From an uncultured Oscillospiraceae bacterium (lineage in GTDB: Bacteria; Bacillota; Clostridia; Oscillospirales; Oscillospiraceae): DNA of 64,000 nucleotides. The notes under the pieces were generated by a model. The model was not told where the DNA came from. It did no database searches and worked only from the letters and a program-made list of their open reading frames with translations. The position numbers and the translations under genes are program-made. Shown one piece after another: positions 42,649-50,378 of this stretch. The DNA lies in assembly GCA_944385125.1 (NCBI GenBank), contig CALWVZ010000001.1, forward strand, positions 1-64,000. Direction: 5' to 3'. Within the stretch, counting starts at the first letter, position 1, and each line of letters opens with the position of its first letter.

Positions 42649-43743
42649 TTAAGTGTTTGCCTCAATATCTGCAAGCAGCTCGGTGAGGAACTCCTCGCCG
42701 TAGAGCTCGTTGAGCTGGGGCCATACCTTCTCCCGGCAGTCGTCGGCAAAGGCCTTCTTCTCCTCGTCGGTGAAGTAAACCATGGTGTAGCCTTCCTCGT
42801 TGGCATACAGCTCCTTGTACTTGGCATCGTTCTCAGCGGCATTGGTTATGGACAGCTCGGCCTCCTGGAGGATGATGTCGGTGAAGATCTGCTGCTGCTC
42901 CTCGGTCAGAGAATTCCAGGTGTCCATGCTGGCGATGTAGTGACGGCTCTCCTGCCAGATATCGTAGTCATAGTAGTGGTCTTCCACATCCAGCCACTGG
43001 CCGTAGTGCTGGGATACGGGGCCGCCGCACCAACCCTGGACAACGCCGGTCTGCAGGGAGGTGTAGGTGTCGGAATAGGGGATGGAAGAATAGTTGAAGC
43101 CCAGGTTCTGAACGGCAAGGATCATGGACTGGTTGGGCGGGACGCGGATGATGGCATCGCCCTTGTCGGCGCCGGGAACATTGGCGTTCTCCAGCTCGCC
43201 CTGGACGCCAACGCCGCAGTAGCCGTCGCAGTACACGCCGAAGTACTTAACATTCAGTTCCTCGTAGCACTCCTCCAGGACCTTGTCGTAGTAGCCGCCC
43301 TTGCGGAAAACTGCGGCCACTTCGTCATAGGTGGCGGTCAGGTAGGGCAGGGTGCAGGCTGCGATGCGGGGGTCGTAATAGTCGGGAACGGAGGTGGCGG
43401 TAAAGTCGATGCCGCCGTTCATGATCTCGTCAAAGACCACGGTCCAGTCGCCCAGTATATTGTCGGGGTAGACTTCCAGGATGATCTCGCCGTTGGTCTT
43501 CTCTTCCACATATGCTTTGATGCGCATTGCGGATTCATAGTCGGGGTATCCTTCAGGGGAGTTTGCGGACCATTTGAGCACACGGGCGTTGGGGTTTGCC
43601 TCCTGAGTGCTTTCGGCAGCGTCCTCGGCAGCAGGCGCCTCTGTGGTGCTTGCGGCGGGAGTGCTGCTTCCGCCGCAGCCTACTGCAGTGAGAGCCACTA
43701 TCAGGCACAGCAGCATGGCAAGAAGTCTGTGGGTTTTTTTCAT
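42649..43743 (-). CDS. dctP: TRAP transporter substrate-binding lipoprotein, DctP family
   Basis: Extracellular lipoprotein of 364 residues that captures the substrate. Signal peptide with lipid Cys at 23, a Thr/Ala/Glu linker, then the DctP fold (YPDNILGDWTVVFDEIMNGGIDFT, YSDTYTSLQTGVVQGWCGGPVSQHYG). Arg200 in AIIRVPP sits where family members hold a carboxylate, which hints at a sugar acid. ATG at 43743 follows GGAGAAAGAA; the longer frame overlaps the kinase gene. Confidence 0.93.
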   Translation of the reverse strand: MKKTHRLLAMLLCLIVALTAVGCGGSSTPAASTTEAPAAEDAAESTQEANPNARVLKWSANSPEGYPDYESAMRIKAYVEEKTNGEIILEVYPDNILGDWTVVFDEIMNGGIDFTATSVPDYYDPRIAACTLPYLTATYDEVAAVFRKGGYYDKVLEECYEELNVKYFGVYCDGYCGVGVQGELENANVPGADKGDAIIRVPPNQSMILAVQNLGFNYSSIPYSDTYTSLQTGVVQGWCGGPVSQHYGQWLDVEDHYYDYDIWQESRHYIASMDTWNSLTEEQQQIFTDIILQEAELSITNAAENDAKYKELYANEEGYTMVYFTDEEKKAFADDCREKVWPQLNELYGEEFLTELLADIEANT

Positions 43744-43783
43744 TTCTTTCTCCTTTCTTTTTTCCGATTGAGTGTTTTTTAAT

Positions 43784-44731
43784 TTAAAGGCTTTCGCCGC
43801 GCTCACGATAAAATGCTTCCAGTTCCTCCACGGTGGAGTAGCCTTTCAGGGTGCCGTCTACCAGCACTACCCTTGCGGCATACTTGTTGGCCCAACGGCA
43901 GGCCTCTTCCAGGCTCTTGCCCCAGTGGAGATTTGCAACCATGGCGGAGAGGAAACCGTCTCCGGCCCCGCTGGTATCCACTATGGGAGAAACAGGTATC
44001 TGGGCCCCGGAGAAGTAATGCTCCTTTTCAAGGCCGGCATAGCCCTCCCCTCCCATGGTCATTATCACGTTTTCGGTCTGGTATTTTTCCTGAAGAGCTC
44101 TCAGCGTCTTCTCCGGCTCCAGAGCCGCATTTTCATCCATGCCCAGAAGCTTCTTCGCCTCAATGTCGTTAACTATAAAGTAGTCTACATAGGGTATGGC
44201 CTCCAGGCTCGTCTTGGGCAGGGGGCTGGGGTTGAGCACCACCTTCATGCCCAGCTCCTTGGCAAGTTTTGCAGCAGGCAGCACCAGCTCTTCCTTTATC
44301 TCGAAGCCTGTTATGAAAAACTCCGCCGGAGCAAGACTGCGGAGGCTCTCCTCCACTTCCTCAAAGCTCAGCCACTTGCTGCTGCTCTCGCCGGTGACGA
44401 TAAGGTTGCGCCCCGTCACCCGCTCGTTGATGCCCAGCCCCTGGCCTGTCTTGGCCTCCGGGGAAAGGATGAGTCCCTGGCAGTTGACGCCGCTCTCCCT
44501 GAGCCATCTGGCGTCCCGGTTCCCGGCCTCATCATCTCCAAGCTTTCCTATAATGGCGGTGTCCATGCCCAGCCGGGCTATGGCTACGGCCACATTTCCG
44601 CCCTTGGCCAGGTCCTCCGCCACATCAAAGCCGTAGCCCAGGACGGATTCTCCGACGGAGGGCAGATGGTCCACCCAGATATTTATTCCGCCGCCGATAT
44701 TGTTGAGCACGACGGCTCCGGTCTTGTACAT
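43784..44731 (-). CDS. PfkB-family carbohydrate kinase
   Basis: Ribokinase-fold sugar kinase of 315 residues. The N-terminal NNIGGGINIWVDHLPSVGESVLG and the catalytic DTSGAGDGFLSAMVANLHWG (Asp base in GAGD) are intact. The substrate is not readable; in this locus a ketose, giving L-xylulose or L-ribulose 5-phosphate, would connect with UlaE and AraD. ATG at 44731 follows GGAGGTGCTGAG, 16 bases after the NagB-like gene. Confidence 0.9.
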   Translation of the reverse strand: MYKTGAVVLNNIGGGINIWVDHLPSVGESVLGYGFDVAEDLAKGGNVAVAIARLGMDTAIIGKLGDDEAGNRDARWLRESGVNCQGLILSPEAKTGQGLGINERVTGRNLIVTGESSSKWLSFEEVEESLRSLAPAEFFITGFEIKEELVLPAAKLAKELGMKVVLNPSPLPKTSLEAIPYVDYFIVNDIEAKKLLGMDENAALEPEKTLRALQEKYQTENVIMTMGGEGYAGLEKEHYFSGAQIPVSPIVDTSGAGDGFLSAMVANLHWGKSLEEACRWANKYAARVVLVDGTLKGYSTVEELEAFYRERGESL

Positions 44732-44747
44732 CTCAGCACCTCCGGCC

Positions 44748-45662
44748 TCAGCTCTGGTTCTCGTTGGAGAGGGGCACCTCATCCAGAGACAGGGGGTGAG
44801 TGGCAGTGTGTTTGTCGGTGAGGACTATGACTTCAGGAATGTACTTGGGCAGCAGGGTGCAGGGATACTCCAGAGTTGCGTCGCTGAACATGAGCACTCT
44901 CAGCACCGTCATCTTCCACTCGCCGGTGGGTATCATGCACACGGCCCGCTTTGCGGTGAGCATGGACTTCATTCCTATGGTGACGGCCTGGTGGGGTATC
45001 ATGTCGTAGCACCCGCCGTACACCCTCTGGCTGGACTCCACTACCTTCTCATAGCTTACGTCCACCACCTTGGTCTTCATGTTGATGTACATCTCCTCGG
45101 TGATGCGCTGATAGGGATTGGAGGGAGATTCGCACCAGGCCACCAGGCCCTTGTAGCCGATGCCGGCCCACAGCGTGTCTATGCCGCCCAGCTCCTCGAT
45201 CTTGTTGTCCACATAATCCAGGTCCTGGAGAGTGGGCCAGATGCGCTGCTCTTCGGGGACGTTGAGCTCCGGGTCGATCTTGCCGTAGAAGCGCACCTTC
45301 ATCCTGCCCTGAGGGCTGTGCCAGTTGTTGGCCTCGGGGTACATCCTGGAGTTCCAGTCCAGACCAAAGTCCATATGGAAGATGTACAGATTTTTCAGGC
45401 TTATGCGCTCGCTGTTTACTCTGTTTATAAAAGTCTGGAACTGGTCTTCCGGGCCGGAACCCAGTATCCACTTGGTTATCTTTCCCTCGGCATTGTTCTT
45501 CTTGACCTCGTCGGCCATCATGTTGCCGGCCATTTCCATGGTGTCCCTGCGGGTATCGAACATTCTCAGATCGACCTTGCTGTCGGGATGGTTCAGCAGC
45601 TGCTCTCTGGGAATGGAACACCATTTGAGCATCTCTTCACGAGAAATCTTATAAATCTCCAT
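44748..45662 (-). CDS. NagB-like isomerase-fold protein, paralogue 2
   Basis: Protein of 304 residues from the glucosamine-6-phosphate deaminase/6-phosphogluconolactonase superfamily. Asp98 (FHMD) matches a NagB active-site Asp, and Glu178 is kept. In the block equivalent to GVGNDGHIAFNEP the sequence is GIGYKGLVAWCESP, so the catalytic Asp becomes Lys171 and His becomes Leu173. The phosphate loop is GSGPEDQF rather than PTGSTP. It is therefore unlikely to be a classic deaminase. Paralogue 1 lies 34 bases upstream and shares these changes. It could be an isomerase, lactonase or pseudoenzyme. Confidence 0.85.
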   Translation of the reverse strand: MEIYKISREEMLKWCSIPREQLLNHPDSKVDLRMFDTRRDTMEMAGNMMADEVKKNNAEGKITKWILGSGPEDQFQTFINRVNSERISLKNLYIFHMDFGLDWNSRMYPEANNWHSPQGRMKVRFYGKIDPELNVPEEQRIWPTLQDLDYVDNKIEELGGIDTLWAGIGYKGLVAWCESPSNPYQRITEEMYINMKTKVVDVSYEKVVESSQRVYGGCYDMIPHQAVTIGMKSMLTAKRAVCMIPTGEWKMTVLRVLMFSDATLEYPCTLLPKYIPEVIVLTDKHTATHPLSLDEVPLSNENQS

Positions 45663-45696
45663 GGTTAATTCTCCTTATTTCTTTGTGGGACGCGGC

Positions 45697-46617
45697 TCAG
45701 TGCCTGTCGGTGTTTTCTGCGGACAGCACTATCTTGCCCTTGGACATGGGATGGGTAGCGGTAAAGCGGTCTGCCAGAACGATGACTTCGGGAATGTGCT
45801 TGGGGAAGAGGGTCACGGGATACTCAAGAGTGGGCTCGCTGAACATGAGCACTCTCAGCACGGTCTGCTTCCACTCGCCGGTGCAGATCATGGCTACGCA
45901 GCGCTTGGAGGCAAGCATGGACTTAAAGCCTATGGTGACCGCCTGGTGGCCCGCCCTGTCGTAGCAGCCGCCGAAGCTTCTCTGGCTGGTGGCAATGGTG
46001 GTGTCGTAGTTGAGCTCCACGATCTTGGTCTTCATGTTCTCATAGTCCTCCAGGCTGACCCGCTCCAGGGGGTCGTGAGGAGATTCGCAGAAAGCCACAA
46101 GCCCCTTGTAGCCTACGCCTGCCCACACGGTGTCCACGCCGCCTATAGCCTCTATCATGCGGTCCACCTCGTCCAGGTCCTCCACTCTGGGCCAGATGCG
46201 CTGGTTCTCCGGCACGTTCAGCTCAGGGTCTATCTTGTTGTAGAAACCGTAGAGCATTCTGCCGTGGGCGCTTTCATAATAGTCGCCCAGAGGATAAACT
46301 CTGGAGTTCCAGTCCAGAAGATAGTCCATGTGGAACACAGTCAGATTCTTGAGGCTTATCCTCTCCTTGTTTACCCGGTCAATGAAGGTGTTGAACTGAT
46401 CGGCCGGGCCGGAGGGAAGGATCCAGCTGGTGGGCTTGCCCTCGGCATTGTTCTTGATGACCTCGTCCGCCATCATGTTGCCGGCCAGCCTCATGGCCTC
46501 CTGGCGGGTGTCCTTGATGGTGAGCTTGACCTTGCTGTCGGGATGGGTTTCCAGCTGGTCAACAGGAACAGAGCACCACTTGAACAGCTCGTCTCTTTCA
46601 ATTACATACTCTTTCAT
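45697..46617 (-). CDS. NagB-like isomerase-fold protein, paralogue 1
   Basis: Protein of 306 residues, aligning without gaps to paralogue 2 through residue 180 and clearly similar throughout (ERISLKNL, FHMD, KIDPELNVPE, QRIWP, GGCYD, HQAVTIG, GEWK, TVLRVLMF, PEVIVL). It has Lys171 and Leu173 at the catalytic Asp and His positions, with Glu178 kept. First gene of the operon; leader about 55 bases from a strong promoter. The pair may form a hetero-oligomer or carry out two related steps. Confidence 0.85.
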   Translation of the reverse strand: MKEYVIERDELFKWCSVPVDQLETHPDSKVKLTIKDTRQEAMRLAGNMMADEVIKNNAEGKPTSWILPSGPADQFNTFIDRVNKERISLKNLTVFHMDYLLDWNSRVYPLGDYYESAHGRMLYGFYNKIDPELNVPENQRIWPRVEDLDEVDRMIEAIGGVDTVWAGVGYKGLVAFCESPHDPLERVSLEDYENMKTKIVELNYDTTIATSQRSFGGCYDRAGHQAVTIGFKSMLASKRCVAMICTGEWKQTVLRVLMFSEPTLEYPVTLFPKHIPEVIVLADRFTATHPMSKGKIVLSAENTDRH

Positions 46618-46630
46618 TTGGTTTCTTTTC

Positions 46631-46829
46631 CTTTCGTTTATCTAACGATATTAAAGGGTGGCCTTGTCTATGTCTGCTATTTTAATTACGTCGCTTTCAA
46701 TTGTCAACGCTATATTTCTTTTTCATCGTTTTTTATAAAAAAGCTTTCGCATGTTTAGTTATATTTTTCAAATTTTCTCTTTGTTGGCTTTCTTTATGTT
46801 TGTTTTTCTTGACTTCTTTCTTTCGTTTT
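46631..46829. promoter_or_regulatory. Three CTTTCG-type direct repeats, candidate DeoR operator
   Basis: CTTTCGTTTA (46631-46640), CTTTCGCATG (46744-46753) and CTTTCGTTTT (46820-46829) lie in the same orientation in the 260-base divergent region. One is in the operon leader, one upstream of its -35, and one within the spacer of the divergent promoter. The region is otherwise AT-rich with no gene. Confidence 0.4.
46679..46707 (-). promoter_or_regulatory. Promoter of the nagB-like/TRAP operon
   Basis: TTGACA (46707-46702), 17 bp, TAAAAT (46684-46679) on the minus strand. Confidence 0.8.
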
Positions 46830-46837
46830 GATACTAT
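46809..46837 (+). promoter_or_regulatory. Promoter of the DMT transporter and UlaE-type gene
   Basis: TTGACT (46809-46814), 17 bp, TACTAT (46832-46837). Confidence 0.65.
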
Positions 46838-46877
46838 ATTTATTGCTTAATTCTTCCGTATTTTTGGGGGGATGCTT

Positions 46878-47783
46878 ATGAAGGCACAGGTGAAGGCGGA
46901 TATTCTGCTGTTTATATACTCATTTATAATGGGCATAACCGGCATAGTTCTCAAATTTGCCACTCAGGAGCTGAACATTTTTAATTTCATTGCCTTGCGT
47001 TTTGCTCTTGCGTTTCTTGTCTCTTTTCTTTTGCTGTGGAAACGGTGCCGCTCCGGGCTGAACCCCAGGGCCCTGAGGCACTCGGTGTTTCTGGGCATAG
47101 TGACTTACCTGGCTCACGTCACCTGTACTGCGGGTATCGCTTCGGCCCCGGTGAGCATTGCAGGTTTTCTTACCAGTCTCCAGACCATAATGGTGCCGAT
47201 ACTGGCTTTTCTCTTTGCCGGGCGCCGCTACAGCCTGCGCACGGTCTTATGCATCTGCGGCGGCTTCTTGAGCATCCTGCTTCTCACCGCCGACGGGGAT
47301 TTTCAATACAGCGCAGGGATATGGATATGTCTTGCCAGCTCTGCCCTGGCGGGAGCCCAGATACTTCTTATAGAAAAGTATCTGGCTGAAGGGGATGAGC
47401 CTGTAGTGCTCACCGTGGTACCTCTGGCGGTGATGGCCCTGTGCGCCTTTGCGGTCGCCCTGCCGGTATCCGGCATTGCGCTGCCGGAAAAAGCCTCCGG
47501 CTGGTTCTGCATTCTGTGGACCGGCATAATCAGCACCGCTGTGGCCAGCTATATCCAGGCTCTTGCCCAGCGCTGCACCAGTGCGGTGAACACCGGGATA
47601 ATCTTTGCCAGTATTCCCGTGTTCACTATGGCGGGGGGCTGGCTCGTATTCAAGGAGAGCCTGAGCCTGAAGGCGCTTATCGGCGCTGCGCTGCTCATCG
47701 GGAGCATAGTGCTCATGGAGCTGGGGAACGCCAAGAAGGCTCCGGGCGGGGACCCGGGAGCCATGAAGCGGGACCGGGCCTGA
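46878..47783 (+). CDS. EamA/DMT family transporter
   Basis: Ten-helix permease of 301 residues in two EamA repeats (FIMGITGIVLKFATQELNIFNF; IWICLASSALAGAQILLIEKYL). Drug/metabolite exporters of this type often move amino acids or metabolites. ATG at 46878 is preferred to 46872, because GGGGGG lies 6 bases before it but touches the earlier codon. The UlaE-type gene is 39 bases downstream. Confidence 0.88.
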   Translation: MKAQVKADILLFIYSFIMGITGIVLKFATQELNIFNFIALRFALAFLVSFLLLWKRCRSGLNPRALRHSVFLGIVTYLAHVTCTAGIASAPVSIAGFLTSLQTIMVPILAFLFAGRRYSLRTVLCICGGFLSILLLTADGDFQYSAGIWICLASSALAGAQILLIEKYLAEGDEPVVLTVVPLAVMALCAFAVALPVSGIALPEKASGWFCILWTGIISTAVASYIQALAQRCTSAVNTGIIFASIPVFTMAGGWLVFKESLSLKALIGAALLIGSIVLMELGNAKKAPGGDPGAMKRDRA

Positions 47784-47822
47784 AATATATTCCCTGTTCA
47801 AAGGGAGACGGGAGGTTTTTAC

Positions 47823-48686
47823 ATGCTGGGCAAACATCTGCTGGGGCTCTATGAAAAGGCTCTGCCGGACCACATGTCTCTCCCTGAGAAATTTTGCTGT
47901 GCCAAAAGCCTGGGCTTTGATTATATGGAGATATCCATAGACGAGTCCGACGCCAGGCTATCCCGTCTGTACATGCCGGAGAGAGAGCAGCTGGACTTGG
48001 GGCGGGAGCTGCGCACCACCGGCCTTGGGCTCCAGAGCCTGTGTCTGAGCGCCCACAGGCGTTTCCCCTTTGGCAGCGCCCAGGCCCCGGTGAGGGACAA
48101 GGCTATGGAGATAATGGAGCGAGCCATAATTTTTGCAAAGAATCTTGGGATAGCGGTGATACAGCTGGCCGCCTATGACGTGTATTATGAGCCCGCCCGC
48201 TGGGACAGTCCCCGGCTCTTTTTGGAAGGGCTGGAGGAGGCCTGCCGCATGGCCGCCGCCCATCAGCTCATGCTGGCTCTGGAGACCATGGATACTCCCT
48301 TTCTCAACAGCGTGAGCAAATATCTCAAGCTGAAGGCGCAGCTGCCCTGCCCGTGGCTGGCGGTCTACCCGGACATCGGCAATCTGTCAGCCTGGCCGGA
48401 AAACGACGTGCTCAGGGAGCTGGAGCTGGGCCTCAGCGACACGGTAGCCGTTCATATAAAGGAGACCCGCCCGGTCTGGGATGCGTCCCCCTGCTTTAAA
48501 GGTGTGGACTTTGGCAGCGGCTGCGTGGACTTCCTTTCCGTGTTCGCCCGTCTCGAAGCTCTGGGCTACTCGGGGCCCTATACCCTGGAAATGTGGCACC
48601 GGGGAGGAGAGACCTGCGCTCAGGTCAGTCAGGCCCTGGACTTTCTTTTGCCCCGCTTTGCCCAGGCCCTGGGAAGCTGGCGGTGA
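47823..48686 (+). CDS. ulaE: L-ribulose-5-phosphate 3-epimerase, UlaE/SgbU type
   Basis: TIM-barrel xylose-isomerase-like enzyme of 287 residues that interconverts L-xylulose 5-phosphate and L-ribulose 5-phosphate. Family blocks: LGLYEKALPDHMSLPEKFCCAKSLGFDYMEISIDESD, GLQSLCLSAHRRFPFGS, IQLAAYDVYYE, LALETMDTPF, YPDIGNLSAW, HIKETRPV and YTLEMWH, which hold the metal-binding Glu, Asp and His. Its product feeds the AraD enzyme of the divergent operon. Confidence 0.92.
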   Translation: MLGKHLLGLYEKALPDHMSLPEKFCCAKSLGFDYMEISIDESDARLSRLYMPEREQLDLGRELRTTGLGLQSLCLSAHRRFPFGSAQAPVRDKAMEIMERAIIFAKNLGIAVIQLAAYDVYYEPARWDSPRLFLEGLEEACRMAAAHQLMLALETMDTPFLNSVSKYLKLKAQLPCPWLAVYPDIGNLSAWPENDVLRELELGLSDTVAVHIKETRPVWDASPCFKGVDFGSGCVDFLSVFARLEALGYSGPYTLEMWHRGGETCAQVSQALDFLLPRFAQALGSWR

Positions 48687-48743
48687 ACCCGCAGGATTTT
48701 TGGAGATTCTGACAAATTTATCGTCAATATTTGCCGGTTACTC

Positions 48744-48772
48744 TTGCAATTTTTTCGTGCAAAAAGTATAAT
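48744..48772 (+). promoter_or_regulatory. Promoter of the DeoR-type regulator
   Basis: TTGCAA (48744-48749), 17 bp, TATAAT (48767-48772). Confidence 0.8.
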
Positions 48773-48820
48773 TTATATTATTAGGCCACTTGAAAAGTGC
48801 CGGGATTTGGGGGAATCTTT

Positions 48821-49588
48821 GTGTTAAAGCACGACAGATTTATAAAGATCAGGGAGTACTTGACCACAAACGGCGCCGTATCCACAAAAGCGCTCTCAGA
48901 CTGCCTTGGAGTAAGCGTGGTCACCGTCAGAAAAGACCTGGACGAAATGGAACAGCTTGGTTTTGTAAAGCGCACCCACGGCGGAGCCATGCTCATGGAA
49001 GCGCCGAAAAAAATGGATCTTAAAACTCCCGGCGTAACGATCCCCTCCAGTATTGATATCCTTACCGACCTGGCCAAAAATTATGTCCGCCCAGGAGATT
49101 TCATATTCATCGGCTCCGGGCGCACCTGCCTCTCCCTGGCCGAAAAGATCAAGACGGTGGAAGGAATATCCGTGATAACCAACAACGTCTCCGCCGTCAA
49201 CGTCCTCAAGCCCTATGTGGAGGACATCATCCTGCTGGGCGGGGAGATAATCATGACTCCCGACGGGCTTTTTGCCACCAGCGATTCCAACCTCATATCC
49301 ACTACCAACGGCATATTTGTGGGCAAAGCCTTCTCCAGCGGCGTGGGCATCAACCCGGACACGGGCCTGACGGTGAACAACATGCTCAGCACCTATGTCT
49401 CCCGGGCCATTCCCCAATGGACCAGCGATTGGTATGTTATGGCGGATTCCAGCAAGTTCGGCATCAGGGCTTTTTATCAGGCCGCCGAGCTGGAGAAGAT
49501 GCGTCACCTGGTCACGGACATTTCCGACGAGTCCGTGCTCAGGGAATACAGGGTCAAAGCCCCGGAACTGGACATAATCCACCCCTGA
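48821..49588 (+). CDS. DeoR family transcriptional regulator
   Basis: Sugar-phosphate-responsive repressor type, 255 residues. The N-terminal winged HTH is IREYLTTNGAVSTKALSDCLGVSVVTVRKDLDEMEQLGFVKRTHGGA. The C-terminal DeoRC sensor, itself NagB-like in fold, has GSGRTCLSLAEKI, VITNNVSAVNVL, ILLGGEI and MADSSKFGIRAFYQ. GTG at 48821 has a GGGGGA site; GTG at 48797 lacks one. It probably controls the divergent promoters about 2 kb upstream. Confidence 0.9.
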   Translation: MLKHDRFIKIREYLTTNGAVSTKALSDCLGVSVVTVRKDLDEMEQLGFVKRTHGGAMLMEAPKKMDLKTPGVTIPSSIDILTDLAKNYVRPGDFIFIGSGRTCLSLAEKIKTVEGISVITNNVSAVNVLKPYVEDIILLGGEIIMTPDGLFATSDSNLISTTNGIFVGKAFSSGVGINPDTGLTVNNMLSTYVSRAIPQWTSDWYVMADSSKFGIRAFYQAAELEKMRHLVTDISDESVLREYRVKAPELDIIHP

Positions 49589-49630
49589 GCCTTCCCCCCC
49601 TTCCCACGGCGGACAAGAAAAATTTTCCTT

Positions 49631-49659
49631 TTGTTAAATCTCCTCTCTTTGCCCATAAT
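49631..49659 (+). promoter_or_regulatory. Promoter of the ferritin-like gene
   Basis: TTGTTA (49631-49636), 17 bp, CATAAT (49654-49659). Confidence 0.55.
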
Positions 49660-49692
49660 ATAGTCAGACGGCATTGACGGACACAGCGGCTG

Positions 49693-49750
49693 TGCCCGGG
49701 GCTCCTTTTCGGCTGCTTTTAAGAAAAGTTCAGCTGCGCTGCCCCGGGCA
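49693..49750 (+). ncRNA. Structured 5' leader of the ferritin-like gene
   Basis: A perfect 10 bp base stem TGCCCGGGGC/GCCCCGGGCA encloses a second stem built from GCTG-CTTTT and AAAAG-CAGC. It lies in a leader of about 130 bases and ends some 45 bases before the ATG. It matches no riboswitch class I can name. Confidence 0.45.
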
Positions 49751-49795
49751 TACCTCTCTTTTGCGGTCCGCCGGTGTTCCAAGGGAGGTTGACAA

Positions 49796-50230
49796 ATGAT
49801 AGAACAAGACACCATAAAGCTGTTGAGGGAATGCGACTCCGGGGTAAAAATGGGCGTGAGCTCCATAGACGAGGTGCTGGACTACACCCGCTCGGAGCTT
49901 TTGAAGCGCAGTCTTGTAGACTGCAAGATACGCCATGAGCAGCTCAGCGGAGACATTGAGCAGCAGCTTTGCCGCTTCCGGGACCAGGGCAAGGACCCCA
50001 ACCCTGTGGCAAAGGGCATGTCCTGGATAAAGACCAACGCCATGCTGGTGATGAAAGAGTCGGACCAGACCATCGCCGAGCTTATAACCGACGGCTGCAA
50101 TATGGGCATCAAATCTCTCAGCCGCTACCTGAACCAATACCAGGCGGCGGACGAGAAGGCAAAGGATATCGCCAAAAAGCTGATATCCCAGGAGGAGCAG
50201 CTGTGCGCCCAGATGCGCCCCTATTTGTGA
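49796..50230 (+). CDS. Ferritin-like four-helix bundle protein
   Basis: Soluble, mainly helical protein of 144 residues. Repeated heptad-like helices (DTIKLLRECDSGVKMGVSSIDEVL; LITDGCNMGIKSLSRYLNQYQAADEKAKDIAKKLISQEEQL) resemble DUF2383/ferritin-like stress proteins of Firmicutes. Classic di-iron ExxH motifs are not evident, so iron binding is doubtful. GGGAGG precedes the ATG. Confidence 0.75.
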   Translation: MIEQDTIKLLRECDSGVKMGVSSIDEVLDYTRSELLKRSLVDCKIRHEQLSGDIEQQLCRFRDQGKDPNPVAKGMSWIKTNAMLVMKESDQTIAELITDGCNMGIKSLSRYLNQYQAADEKAKDIAKKLISQEEQLCAQMRPYL

Positions 50231-50239
50231 AGCATATGT

Positions 50240-50272
50240 AAAAAGAGAAGAGCCCAAGGCCCTTCTCTTTTT
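50240..50272 (+). terminator. Terminator after the ferritin-like gene
   Basis: AAAAAGAGAAG pairs with CTTCTCTTTTT, with an inner GCCC/GGC pairing and a T run. Confidence 0.85.
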
Positions 50273-50279
50273 CATTCCC

Positions 50280-50309
50280 TTGACTGTCCCTTGCCGGGAA
50301 TGATAAACT
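50280..50309 (+). promoter_or_regulatory. Promoter of the BMP-fusion/phosphoesterase pair
   Basis: TTGACT (50280-50285), 18 bp, TAAACT (50304-50309). Confidence 0.55.
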
Positions 50310-50378
50310 ATCGCCGGAAAAGAGAGAATGAGATCATTGAAGCCGTCCCGGAGCGGGGCGGAGACTAGGAGGACAATG

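Noticed and set aside
44748..46617. Glucosamine-6-phosphate deaminase (nagB) as the name for both paralogues
   Set aside because: The catalytic Asp and His positions are Lys and Leu in both, and no amino-sugar genes are in the locus.
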